Positions 33,791 to 55,600 of a stretch of DNA of 64,000 bases are shown here, piece by piece. The notes under the pieces are model-generated. The model did not search any database. It was given only the letters and a program-made list of their open reading frames with translations, and was not told the origin of the DNA. Positions within the stretch are counted from its first letter, which is position 1. Every line of letters begins with the position of its first letter. Both the position numbers and the translations under genes were made by a program. The DNA comes from Saccopteryx bilineata (taxonomy: Eukaryota; Chordata; Mammalia; Chiroptera; Emballonuridae): positions 265,968,534 to 266,032,533 of the forward strand of contig NC_089493.1 in assembly GCF_036850765.1 (NCBI RefSeq), read 5' to 3'.

Positions 33791-34440
33791 TTACTTTTTT
33801 TTTTAAATTTTTCAAAAAATATTTTGGTTGCAAACACTAAGTGGCTAGCCAACCAGAATTTATTAAATGGGTGCAGAAGTATGCCCTTGTGTCTGTTAGA
33901 GTCTGGCTGGAGAGAGGAAGGTACACACAGAAGAACAAAAGTAGTTGAGGACGTTAACAACAAGGGACTGGTCAGAGTTAAAGGGCCTTCCAGGGGACGG
34001 TGCAGTCCTCAGGGCCAGCAGCAGCACTGCTCACCGCCAGGCCTGAGGAATAAGGGAACAGTAACAGAGGAGAGGGTCACCTGCTGGGAGTCTGAAGTAG
34101 AGGGAAGCTGCCAACCCATAGCCCAGTAGGCAGGAAACCAGGAAAATGAAGACCTCAAACTCCCTCTCCTGTCCTTGGATCTCTTGCCAGTCCCTCCCAT
34201 CAGCTGAACCCATCAGGAATCCAGACTCTGCTTTGCGTTCCATCAGGGCCAGCCTCCCAGGACACAGAGCAGGATGAAGAAGGGTGGAGAGTGGAGAGAG
34301 AAGGGAGACACTCTTCAGCTCAGTCCTGGGTTTGAAGGAATTGCTGCATAACCAAAAACCAGGTCTGAATTGTGCCAAGCACACAACCACCAAAGCCAAG
34401 GTCTGACAGATTCAGCCAGTAAACATAAAACAAGCACAAT
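33791..34440. other. Intergenic downstream of TRIM50, unassigned
   Basis: Unique-looking sequence with no supported gene. Short frames on both strands lack homology that I recognise. Confidence 0.4.
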
Positions 34441-34453
34441 TTGATTCAGACAG

Positions 34454-34459
34454 TTTATT
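34454..34459 (-). promoter_or_regulatory. Candidate TRIM50 poly(A) signal
   Basis: TTTATT on plus is AATAAA on minus, with a TG/T-rich stretch just beyond (ttgtgcttgttttatg on minus). It would give a 3'UTR of about 1.2 kb. A nearer AATAAA lies at 35330-35335. Confidence 0.45.
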
Positions 34460-35662
34460 GCTTACATAGACAGAAGGAAGATTAGCCAAAGGTGCCAGGT
34501 CCACGTGGTCCTTGTTGAATACACCAAAAAGGATAATGTGGAAAGCAAGGGACTGATGACTGCAGCATGAGTCGTGGGTCTCCCATTGCTGAGGAGCCTG
34601 TTCTAACTGCAGCTAACCTGTCTCACAGTCTGCAGCTCTGGAGGGAGAAAGCCTCACTCTATCAGAGAGCCTAGGAGCTGATGCCTTCTGACAGTCTTCC
34701 GTGGGACAAGGAGGTGGGTACACCTGGCCTTGAGGTAGCAAGCCTCCCATCCTCTCCTGTTGCTGGAGGGTCACTCAGGCTGTCAGTCAAACCTTTGCCC
34801 ACGTGGCCTATGTGGATACATGCCAGGGGACCAGTGTGGAGCTCTTCGCCATGGAAGGCTCTCGGTGGCTTTACAGACCTCAGCTGCACAAGGCTGAGGA
34901 GCTCTCTAAAGCACCAAGTCTTACATGACTGGGTCCCAACCATTCTTTCTCTTCTAATTTTCAGACTCTTGGGAGGGAATTAAGCTGTCCCAGCCTTGGT
35001 CTGGGATGGACACCATTAGCTGTGGCCAGGGGCAGGCTCACCATGAACAGACATGGGCTCTGGGCCCACCTTCACGTGCGTGGCAGCTTTCACAGATGGG
35101 CTGTGCCCCTGTCTGGCCCCTGCTTGCTTCTGCTTTAAAGTGGTGTCTTTTCCATCTCATTTAACGGAGAGGAAAGTCAGGAAAGGTCTTTAGGGATAGA
35201 GCAGTAATGGAGTGGTTGATGTGAGACTAACCACAGACCAGTGGGCAGTGGGTGGAAGCAAGCTTTGTACAGTTCTGTACAGCAATTAATACTTGTAAAT
35301 CATTTAAAGAGAAAAGAAATAATATTAAATTTATTGTCCTTAAAGTTATGTTAAGTTCACAATAATGAAAAATTATGGATGGGAATGTTTCCACCCTCAG
35401 TTGGAAGAATAAGCAACAAGCATGGTTAGGAGGGACCAGGGAAGCCCACGGCACCAAGGCCTAGTTTTGCTAGTTGAGAAGCAGGCTAATTACCTGACAG
35501 TGAGCTAATAAACACACTCTGGCTGGTGGGGAAGGGACTGTGACCCTCTTCTCCTTATCACTTAATGTCTCTAGGGACACAGTAAAGATGTAACCTCTGC
35601 TTGCTGTACCCAGCAGAACCCCTCAAGTCCCCGTGCCCACTTGGGAAGGCCTGTGGGCACCC
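34460..35662 (-). other. TRIM50: Probable TRIM50 3' untranslated region
   Basis: SINE-free sequence between the TRIM50 stop and the AATAAA at 34454-34459. This is inference from signals only, and the nearer AATAAA at 35330-35335 would make it much shorter. Confidence 0.4.
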
Positions 35663-44885
<9,223 letters not shown>

Positions 44886-45086
44886 ACCTGACTTGTGGTG
44901 GCGCAGTAGATCGAGCATCGACCTGGAACACTGAGATCACTGGTTCAAAACCCTAAGCTTGCCTGGTCAAGGCATATATGGGAGTTGATGCTTCCTGCTC
45001 CTCCACCCCCTTCTCTCTCTCTCTTTCTCTATATCGTTCTGTCTCTCTTCTCTAAAATGAATAAATAAAAATAATTTTTAAAAAAT
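44886..45086 (+). mobile_element. Bat SINE, type C
   Basis: 14-bp duplication aactttttatatga at 44872-44885 and 45087-45100. Confidence 0.93.
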
Positions 45087-45270
45087 AACTTTTTATATGA
45101 AGTCTTTCAAAGGTTTAGAAATTCAGTGGCATTTTGCTTCACAGTTAGCAATATACTACCTATGTTGAATATATAAGATACAGGCCATAAAATACTATCC
45201 ATATCCCAGGAGTGTGGTGGGAATTATTGATTGGAAAAGACAGGCTGGAGAGGCTCTCCAGGAATGTTAA

Positions 45271-45498
<228 letters not shown>

Positions 45499-45499
45499 G

Positions 45500-46120
45500 C
45501 TCTTCCTGTGTTTGGGGAACTGGCAGAGAGAAAGAGTAGTTGAAAGAGCTTTTGCCACTCTTCTGAAATGCTTTTCTGTGAAGAGGATCAGTGGAGCCAC
45601 TTGTAGCAGGGCTGAGAGGACAAAGGGAGGCTCACTACCTTGCTGTTAGGACATTTTCCAGCACATAAGCAGAAGGAACCGATCTGGTGCTGCAGGCAAG
45701 AGTGGTGCAGGAGAGATGGGCGACCTAAAGTGCTAGAGTAGCCAAGAGTGCGGGGTGGGACCCAGGATGTTAATGCCAGTGGCTGAGGCCAGGTAGGTCC
45801 ATACTGGAGCCAGGCAGATGGTGGAGACAGAAGGTGTTAGGGCCATTCTGCACCCGCTGCCCTGAGGGCATGCACCCATAGCCTTACCAAGACTCTGCAC
45901 ACGTGGTGCTGCCATGTGCTCATGCACTAATGGGGCAAAGTATAAGCGAGCAAGCCTAACACAGCTATTTTACCAACACAGGACTATTCTTCCTTTGCAC
46001 CAAGAGGGCACAGATGCAGCAGATTTTGTTGATTTGCTGATGGAAAAGTGAGGGACATCACCTTGTTTTCTCAGGAACTAGGTAGTTTGATTCTGAAGTC
46101 CCGTCCTGGCTTCTTGAAAA
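45500..46120. other. TMA7 pseudogene downstream region, unassigned
   Basis: May include the retrocopied TMA7 3'UTR at first. Otherwise no recognised feature. Confidence 0.35.
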
Positions 46121-46129
46121 AGCAAATGA

Positions 46130-46498
46130 GCCCTGGCCGGTTGGCTCAGTGGTAGATCGTCGGCCTGGCGTGCAGGAGTCCCAGGTTCGATTCCCGGCCA
46201 GGGCACACAGGAGAAGCGCCCCTCTCATTCTCCACTCCTCCCCCTCTCCTTCCTCTCCGTCTCTCTCTTCCCCTCCCACAGCCAAGGCTCCATTGGAGCA
46301 AAGTTTGCCAGGCGCTGAGGATGGCTCTGTGGCCTCTGCCTCAGGCGCTAGAATGGCTCTGATTGCGGCAGAGCGACACCCCAAGATGGGCAGAGCATCG
46401 CCCCCTGGTGGGCGTGCCAGGTGGATCCCGGTCGGGCGCATGCGGGAGTCTGACTGCCTCCCGGTTTCCAGCTTCGGAAAAATACAAAAAAAAAAAGA
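46130..46498 (+). mobile_element. Bat SINE, type B
   Basis: Flanked by agcaaatgag on both sides; tail aaatacaaaaaaaaaa. It ends about 380 bp before the FKBP6 start codon. Confidence 0.9.
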
Positions 46499-46559
46499 AG
46501 CAAATGAGAAAGAAGGGCGGTGGAAATAACTCAAAAACTGGAGCCACTGGCTCACGGGT

Positions 46560-46875
46560 GCTCCAGGCACATGACCCACTGAGTGGCCCGCCCCCATCAC
46601 GTGCCCCACAACGTGCTGCAACTTAACAGTCCCCACCATGTGACCCATGGTGCTCTGCGCGCCCCAGTCACATGCCCTGCCACGCCCTTCCTGGTCCCTG
46701 GCTGCTGTTGGAGAGAAGCCGTGATCTCCTCGTCGCGGCCTCTGAACAGAATGCCGAGGTCCAGAGCAAACAAACAGGTAGAAGGGGCGGCTGAACTTCA
46801 GCCTTCGGGAATTCCCTGGCGTCTCCCGCTCAGGGAGGGTGGCCGGGCTTGTCCTTGTGGACATTCCTTGTGGAC
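46560..46875 (+). promoter_or_regulatory. FKBP6: FKBP6 promoter region with E-box-like cluster
   Basis: Between the SINE and the ATG. It contains four CANNTG-type hexamers in about 107 bp: CACATG 46568-46573, CACGTG 46598-46603, CATGTG 46637-46642 and CACATG 46669-46674. GC content is raised towards the first exon, without a TATA box. Function is inferred from position only. Confidence 0.45.
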
Positions 46876-49800
46876 ATGGGAGGGAACGCGCGAGCTCCGG
46901 GAGGCAAGCGGGGCGCCGGAGTCGAGGTGCATCTGAGGGCTCCGAGTCTGTTCTGTTTCATTCCCCACAAGTCTCCATACGAGAAGTTAAGTAAGTGGAT
47001 GATGGACATTTCGGGGGACCGGGGCGTGCTGAAGAACATCATCCGAGAGGGTGTCGGTGAGCTGGTGACGGAGGACGCTTCGGTGCTAGGTACGGCCGTG
47101 GCCCGGTGCCGTCTGTCCTCGGGAAGCTGGCGGGCCATGCGAGAGGACTGGCCAGGTTTCGTGGTTCTTTACTTTGAGGGGAGGAAAGGCTATGTTTAAA
47201 AAAAAAAAAAAATACAGTAGCATTTTTATCTGGTAGAATGTGCTTTGTTAGAGTTAAGATTTGAAGGGAAAGCGAGGGAACGCCATGTCCCCTTTGCATG
47301 ATGGCGCTGTCAGTAAGAAACACTCCGAGGCCCAGTTTCTCAACCTCAGAGCCAAAGGGCAGGCATCCAAACGTTAAACAAAAAATTGTTGCTATCACCC
47401 AGGAAGTGGGGCAGTTGAAGGGCATCTGAGTTTATTTTTTTCTTTTGTATTTTTCTGAAGCTAGAAACGGGGAGACAGACAGACTCCCGCATGCGCCCGA
47501 CCGGGATCCACCTGGCACGCCCACCAGGGGGAGACGCTCTGCCCATCCTGGGCGTCGCCATGTTGCGACCAGAGCCACTCTAGCGCCTGAGGCAGAGGCC
47601 GAGGAGCCATCCCCAGCGCCCGGGCCATCCTTGCTCCAATGGAGCCTTGGCTGCGGGAGGGAAAGAGAGAGACAGAGAGGAAGGAGAGGGGAGGGGTGGA
47701 GAAGCAGATGGACGCTTCTCCTGTGTGCACTGGCCGGGAATCGAACCCGGGACTTCTGTACGCCAGGCCGACGCTCTACCACTGAGCCAACCGGCCAGGG
47801 CCTATTTTTTTCATATGTGATAATTAAAGAGATGTAAAGTTACAGAAGGGAGGGTATTGGTCCATTTTTTCTGTTTGTTTCCTCTGCCCTAGTGAAATAT
47901 TCTGGGTATCTGGCGAACATGGACGAGCCTTTCGATTCTAATTGCTCTAGGAAAACTCTTCGGCTCATGAAGCTTGGAAAGGGTAAGCTCACATTAGGAG
48001 CTGGGAAAGAAGGGGATTGCTCGGGAGAATCACTGAGGGACAATACCCTAGGACTGGAAAACTATCCAGGGCACAGTTCTTTGAGTCAGTTTTTCTGAGG
48101 TTGGGTTTTGCTAAACCAGCCAGTTCTCTCCTGTGTTTTCCCTTGAGACTTAGGTATTTGGGAGATGTCATATCTGGCATCTTTTTAAATTTTCTATTTT
48201 TTTTCTAGTAAGAGGAGATGAGGCAGAGAGACAGACTCCCCCATGTTCCCCGACCGGGATCCACCCCGCAAGCCCACTAGGGGGCAGTGCTCTACCCATC
48301 TGGGGCCGTTGCTCCACTGCAACTGGAGCTTAGTGAGGCAAGGCCATAGAGCCATCCTCAGCACCTGAGGCCAACTCACTCAAGCCAATGAAGCCATGGC
48401 TGCAGGAGGAGAAGAGAGAGAGAGAAGGGGAAGGGGTGCAGAAGCAGATGGTTGCTTCTCCTGTGTGCCCTGACTGGGAATCAAACCCAGGACTTCCACA
48501 AGCTGGTCTGATGCTCTACCACTGAGCCAACCAGCCAGGGCCCTATCTGACATCTTGACTTAACCATTGGGCATTGTGTGTTTGTTTGTTAAGTAAACAT
48601 CTGTTGAATGCTTACTGCCCACAGTGCATGGTGTATTAGATTAGATGATTAGAACATCTCAGCCAATATGGTAGAGGAGATTGACCTGTTCAGACCCTAA
48701 CCTGGTTGAATCCGATAAGTTCCTAGGAGATAGTAGCAGTGTTGTAGGCATACTTAATGAAGGCACTGTTAATTCCATCTGGGAAGATGAGGGAAGGCTT
48801 TATGAAAGAAAGGGCATTTGAAATGAGCCCTGAAGATTGACTAAAATTTCAATTAGGGCAGAAGTTGGGCATAGGGTAAGAATGAAGATATTGCAGGAGG
48901 AAAGAACTGTGTGAACAAAGATGTAGAGGCTAGAATACTGCAAAGCCTAGAGAAGTCAGAGTTGGAATCATGGAGTTGGTAGAAACAAGGCTGAAAAGTG
49001 AGTTGGGACCACAATGCAGAAGGCTTGGAATATCATGTGGAGAGATTTGGATGTAAAGAGGAAGAAATTGATAGCATTGAAACAGGTTACTGAGCAAGCT
49101 TCAACCAAGTTTTTGTCCCTTCTTCCAGATATTACACTTTGGGGCATGGAGCTGGGTCTTCTGACCATGCGGAGGGGAGAGCTGGCCAGGTTTCTCTTCA
49201 AACCGGCCTATGCTTATGGAACACTGGGCTGCCCGCCCTTGATCCCCCCAAACACCACAGTCTTGTTTGAGATTGAGCTACTTGACTTTCTGGATTCTGC
49301 TGAATCAGACAAGTTTTGTGCCCTATCAGCTGTAAGTTCTGGAGCACAGATGTCAGCACTTTATGGAGAGAGTGTTGGGTGTGTTTTTTTGGTAATTATC
49401 ATACACTACTGATGAGTCTCTGGCCAGGTTCCATCTCCGAGTTGCCTGTATGGTGGTGATGGTGGTGGCATTCCCCCAGTTCCTAGTACTGTTGTCTCAT
49501 ATTGACTCTTGTGTGTGGGTAACTGTTCTAGGCCAAGGTCAGGCAGTGTGTTTGTTATGGACCAGCAATTTGAGCTGATCTTTGAGTCACCTGTTGCTTC
49601 TCTTTGCAAGACAATGATCATTTGCTTCTCAACATTAAGTTTGGTTTCTAACAAGTCAAGACTTGGTAGCTCATAACTAGGGTGACCATATAATTCACTA
49701 TCCAACCCAGGACATCTGAGAGTGAAAGGAGCTATTAACTTGATAGAATATCAGGATATCAGGTGTAAACTGGGATAATCCCAGGCAAAGGGGGACATAT

Positions 49801-52589
49801 GACCTCTGTTCTCATAATTTAAGTGTGTGTGTGTGTGAGACAGACAGAGAAAGACAGAGAGAGGGACAGATAGGGACAGACATACAGGAAAGGAGAGATG
49901 GGAAGCATCAATTCTTCATTGCAGCTCCTTAGTTGTTCATTGATTGCCTTCTCATATGTGCCTTGACCAGTGACCCCTTGCTCAAGCCAGTGACCATGGG
50001 ATCATGTCTATGATCCCACACTCAAGCTCATGAGCCCACGCTCAAGCCAGCAACCTTGCCTTTACTTAACCCTTCCTATAGAGAAAGGGCCTCTAACCTC
50101 ATTAGTCATCTTAAGCACTCTTGTCAGTCTATCTCACACTGACTGTATATGTGACCTTAGACATTCACCCTTTGTTTGTATCTGTATACGTCTGTCCAGC
50201 TAAACCGTCGGTACCCCAAGTGAAATGGATCTTACCTTTCATCTTTGCACACGACAGAGATTCTTTTTTTTTTTTTAGAAGAATCCTTTTTATTTATTTT
50301 TTATTTTTTTATTTTTTACAGAGACAGAGAGTGAGTCAGAGAGAGGGACAGACAGACAGGAACGGAGAGAGATGAGAAGCATCAATCATTAGTTTTTCAT
50401 TGCACGTTGCAGCGCCTTAGTTGTTCATTGATTGCTTTCTCGTATGTGCCTTGACCGCGGGCCTTCAGCAGACCGAGTAACCCCTTGCCCGAGCCAGCGA
50501 CCTTGGGTTCAAGCTGGTGGGCTCCTGCTCAAACCAGATGAGCCCGCGCTCAAGCTGGCGACCTCAGGGTCTCGAACCTGGGTCTTCCGCATCCCAGTCC
50601 GACGCTCTATCCACTGCACCACCGCCTGGTCAGGCATGACAGAGATTCTTGCAGATTCCTGGGTCCCACCTCTGGTGTACTGATTTAGAATCTCTGGGTT
50701 GGGGGGAGACAGGACACCTGTGTTTAAAAAGAGTCTGTATGGGTGATTTTGGTATGTGCCCAAGACAGTGCGCTGTGGCCATAAAGACCAGTAGGGCCTC
50801 AGGCAGACCAAGACCTGTTAAATTTTGGTGCATAACTGGTCCTGATTTTTGTGCTTGACAAGTTCCATCAGTTTCTAATTCCATGAAAACGGCTGCTTTA
50901 GGGAGCATCCATGGGAAGAATATAGAAGTAGACCTTTTGACTTCAGGTTGTAAAGGTGGGGGCAGTGATAACACCAGACTGCCTGGCTTCTGTTGGTAGT
51001 CACAGAGATGACCTCCGCAGAGGCACCTAGCCCAATGCTTGGTGCACATACAGCCGTAAACAAAAGTTCGTAATCTGAAGGATAAAAACAGAACAGGTGT
51101 AATTATACTTGCATTATGGCATTGTGGCTTTCAGTTTCTTTTTGCTGGGTAGCCTTGTCTTTGGTCCTCAGGAGCAACAAGATGAATTTCCACTTGAGAA
51201 GGTCCTTAAAGTGGCAGCTACTGAACGGGAGTTTGGCAACTACCTTTTCCGCCAAAATCGTTTCTATGGTGCCAAAGACAGATACAAACGGGTAAGTATG
51301 TTTAAACCCTGAACAATTCCTTGTTTAAAACCTTGCTCGGTTTCCCAAATCTTTATATGCAGCCATTAAGGAAAATCTCACTAACCTTCTTGTGCCAGAT
51401 AGCTGGGAGAGGGGACAAGGTATTTGGGGGGAGCCTGGTATTCTGTGTCTTGTACTGGAAGCTGATTACATGGGTTTGTTCAGGTTGTGAAAATTCATTA
51501 AGTTATACACTTATTTTTATACTTACCTGTGTATGTGTATATGTATTTCGTAAAAAGGTTTTAAAATTTTCATTTTAGTGGTAGGTCTTCTTCCAACTGA
51601 TTTTTCTACTCCCATCTCTGTAAAGTTTGCTGTCTTCATACCCTGTCTGACAGTGGAGGTTCATAACTCTCTGAGTTGACTCTTTCTTCACCAAACTTTT
51701 GATTATGATTTGGCTTCTTGTGTAGATTATGTTGACAGGAGTTCACTGTGCTTTGTAACTCATTCAGTAAATATTATGAGCACTTTCTGTGTGCCAGACA
51801 CAAACAGGACAGCGTTTATAGAGTCTAGGGGTAGTCTGATTTTACATTTCATTTGCACTCAGCTGCAAGCAACAGTATCCTGGAAAATTGTTCTATAAGT
51901 AAACTACATATTTAATTTTTCCTCACATAAGGGAGGCAGTCCAAGGCTGTATAGCAGTTCTGCATAGCCACCAGGGTTCCAGGTTCCTTCTGTCTTTCTG
52001 CTCAGCTACCCTTAATGTGCCCTTGTTTGTCCCTGGCCAGTGGCTCAGTAGTTAGAGCATTGGCCCAACGTATGGATGTCCAGGTTTGATTCCCAGCCAT
52101 GGCACACAGGAGAAATGACCATCTGCTTCTCCTTCCTCCTCTTCTTCCCCTTCTCTCCCTCTTTCCGTCCAGCAGCTAAGTGGCTCAGTTGGTTAGAACA
52201 TGGCCCCAGGCACTGAAGATAGCTTTCTCGGAGCACAGCAGCCTCAGACACTAAAAATAGCTCAGTACTGGAACATTGGCCTCAGATGGGGTTACCAGGT
52301 GGATCCTGGTCAGGGTGCATGCGGGAGTCTACCTTATTATCTCCCCTCCTCTCACCTAAAAAAAAAAAAGTGTCTTTGTTTTTCTCCCCCCAAGATGATT
52401 ATTCATCTTGTAGCATCATACGATTATCTAAGCAGAAAGAAGAGAGCGGAGAAGAATCTGGTGTGTTATATTTCACTGACCATGTTCAGTGGACACCCTT
52501 AGCTGCATAGGAAGCTGGGAAATGTACTTTTTATTTATTTATTTATTTTATTTTTTAAAATTTTATTTATTTTAGAGAGGAGGGGGGAG

Positions 52590-52628
<39 letters not shown>

Positions 52629-55600
52629 AGGGGGAGGAGCAGGAAGCATCAACTCCCATATGTGCCTTGACCAGGCAAGCCCAGGGTTTTGAACCGGCAA
52701 CCTCAGTGTTTCCAGGTTGATGCTTTATCCACCGCACCACCACAGGTCAGGCGGAAATGTACTTTTTAAATTACTATAGTACATTGTTGCTTCAAATGGA
52801 ATGAGTAGTTAAGAGAAGAGGAGGGGAATAGGTATTGGGTTAGTATCTAAGAGTATCTGCCATATTTAGCTTATATGAGCATGCTTCAGAGAGAGAAAGA
52901 TGGACAGCATGCATGTGTGTGTCTTTGGGAACCCTGGCAAAATCAGGTCCTTAAACTTGTATAGTACAGATTTTGGCTTATGGTTAGGTTGTAGCATGGA
53001 TACTGTTTATAAAGGTTTTTTTTAAGATTTATTTTGATGCTTTTAAAATATTTTTATTGATTTTGGAGAGAAAGTGGGAGAGGGAGAGAGAGAAACATCA
53101 ATCTGTTCCTGTATGTGCCCTGACTGGGAATCAAACTCACAACTTTTGTACACAGGGATGAAACTCAACCAAGCTAAAGTTTGTTGAGTGCCTTCTCATT
53201 TGAAAAATATTTTTCCATAAAAAACAGACCACTTCTGCCTCACTAGAGGCGGCACAGTAGCTAGAGCGTCAACCCGGAACTCTGAGGTCACCGGTTCAAA
53301 ACCCTGAGCTCACCAACTTGAGCACAGGATTTCTGGCTTGAGTGTGGATTGTTGACATGATTCCAAAGGTTGTTGGCTTGGCTTAAGCCTGAGGTGTGGT
53401 CCCTGGTCTAGACACATAGAAGCAATCAATGCACAACTAAAATGAAGCGACAAGTTGGTGCTTCTTGCTCTTTTTCCTCTCTCTCTCTAGAAAAAACAAA
53501 ACACTCCTTCCATTGCCTATTTCCTAGCTCTGATCCCCTGAAGCATTCACTTTTTTATTCTATCTGCTGTTTTTCTGGTATTCTGCATTTATAAATGATA
53601 TGCTTTAGTTTGCCTTTTTTTTTTGACATTTTTTTTTTTTAAAGGAAATTTTATTTTATTTTATTTATTTATTTTTTATTTTTATTTTATTTATTCATTT
53701 GAGAGAGGAGAGAGAGAGAGGGAGAGAGAGAGAAGAGAGAGACAAGGGGGAGGAGCTGGAAGCATCAACTCCCATATGTGCCTTGACCAGGCAAGCCCAG
53801 GGTTTCGAACCGGCGACCTCAGCATTTCCAGGTCAACGCTTTATCCACTGCGCCACCACAGGTCAGGCCTTTTTTTGACATTTTTAATTTCTCATTACGA
53901 AAGATGAGGCTTTGGTTCTTACTTCTGCTTTCCCAGTATTGTCATAATTTTAAGAATCAGTGTTCAGTGTTACACTATTGAGGCTGTATAGTGGTATAGC
54001 TGCTGAGCCAAGCTCTCATTATGCTTGCTTGTCTAGCAGTGCCCTCTGCCCCTTGAATTGCCACTTTTTTACATAGTTTTTTCTAAAGCTATCACTGTTT
54101 TCTCCTAAACATTCTCACAGCATAGAAAGCCTCATTCAACACTACTTTCCATGTGATCATGCCTTCATCATCTAGCGGTTCTGTATTTTCTCAGGATGTC
54201 TCCATTGGAACTCCATGTAGGCTGAGCTCTCTGGGCCTGCGGCACAGCTCTTGTCCCAGGGCTGACTGTTTTGCGGACTTTCTGTTGTTGTTCTCAGTTT
54301 ATTTCCTTGTTTTGATAAAGCACACTTTTGCATGTCTAAAAAGGTTTTTGGGTTTTTTTTAAGCGATAGAGACAGAGAGAGGGACAGAGAGGGACAGACA
54401 GGCAGGAAGGGAGAAAGATGAGACGCATCAATTCTTCATTGTGGCACCTTAGTTGTTTGTTGATTTCTTTCTCATATGTGCCTTGACTGGGGGGCTTCAG
54501 CAGAGTGAGTGACCCCTTGCTCAAGCCAGCGACCTTTGGACTCAACCAGTGACCATGTGGTCATGTCTATAATCCCATGCTTAATGCTGGCGAGCCCGGA
54601 CTCAAGCCAGCAACCATGGGGTCAATGTCTATGATCCCGTGCTTAAGCTGAAAACCTCAGGGTTTTGAACCAGGATCCTTTGCATCCAGGCCAAGGCTCT
54701 ATCCATTGTGCCACTACTTGGTCAGGCCAAAAGTTTTTAATTTTGATGAAGTCCAATTTATATAATTATTCTTTGGTTATCCTTTTGGTGTCTTATCTAG
54801 GAAATCATTCTCTAAGTTTACAAAGATTTACATCTTTGTTTTCTTCTAAGAGTCTTACAGTTAATTCTTACATTTAGGTCTATGATCCATTTTGAATTTA
54901 TTTTTGTAGATAGTGTGAGAGGTAGGAGTCCAACTTCATTCTTTTACATGTTGATATCCAGTTGTCCAAGCACCAATTATTCAAAAAGCTACTCTTTCTC
55001 CATTGAATGGTATTGGCAGCCTTGTTGAAAATCTGTTGACTATAGGTGTCTAGGTTTGTTTTCGGTCTTTCAGGCCGCTCAGTTCTATTCCACTGATCTA
55101 TATGTCTGTCCTTACGTTATTACCACACTGGCTTGGTTATTAGGGCTTATAAGTTTTGAAATTAGAAAGTATGAGTCCAGCCCTGGCCAGTTGGTTCAGT
55201 GGTAGAGGTTCGATTCCCAGTCAGGGCACACAGGAGAAGCAACAATCTGCTCTACCCCTCCCCCTCCCCTCTCTCTCTCTCTCCCTCTTTCTCACCCTCT
55301 TTCTCTCCCTCACTCCCTTTCTCCCTTTTCCCCTCTCCTGCAGCCATGGCTTGAGTGGTTCAAGCAAGTTGGCCTTGGGTGCTAAGGATGGCTCCATAGC
55401 CTCACCTCAGGCACTAAAATAGTTCAGTTGCCAAGCAACAAAATGGTGGCCCCAAGATGGGCAGAACATCGCTCGGTAGGGCTTGCAGGTGGATCCAGTT
55501 GGAGCACCTGCGGGAGTCTGTCTCTCTACCTCCCCATTTCTCACTTAGTGTTTTTTTTTTCTTTCAGGAACAGAGAGAGAGTCAGAGAGAGGGATAGACA

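Noticed and set aside
34681..34983. A short protein gene in either direction at 34.7-35.0 kb
   Set aside because: The frames on the two strands overlap and lack homology that I recognise. The region is better explained as TRIM50 3'UTR or intergenic.
49014..49412. A single 132-residue gene in FKBP6 intron 3/exon 4
   Set aside because: Only 49129-49331 is bounded by splice signals and matches FKBP6. The frame merely runs into the introns.
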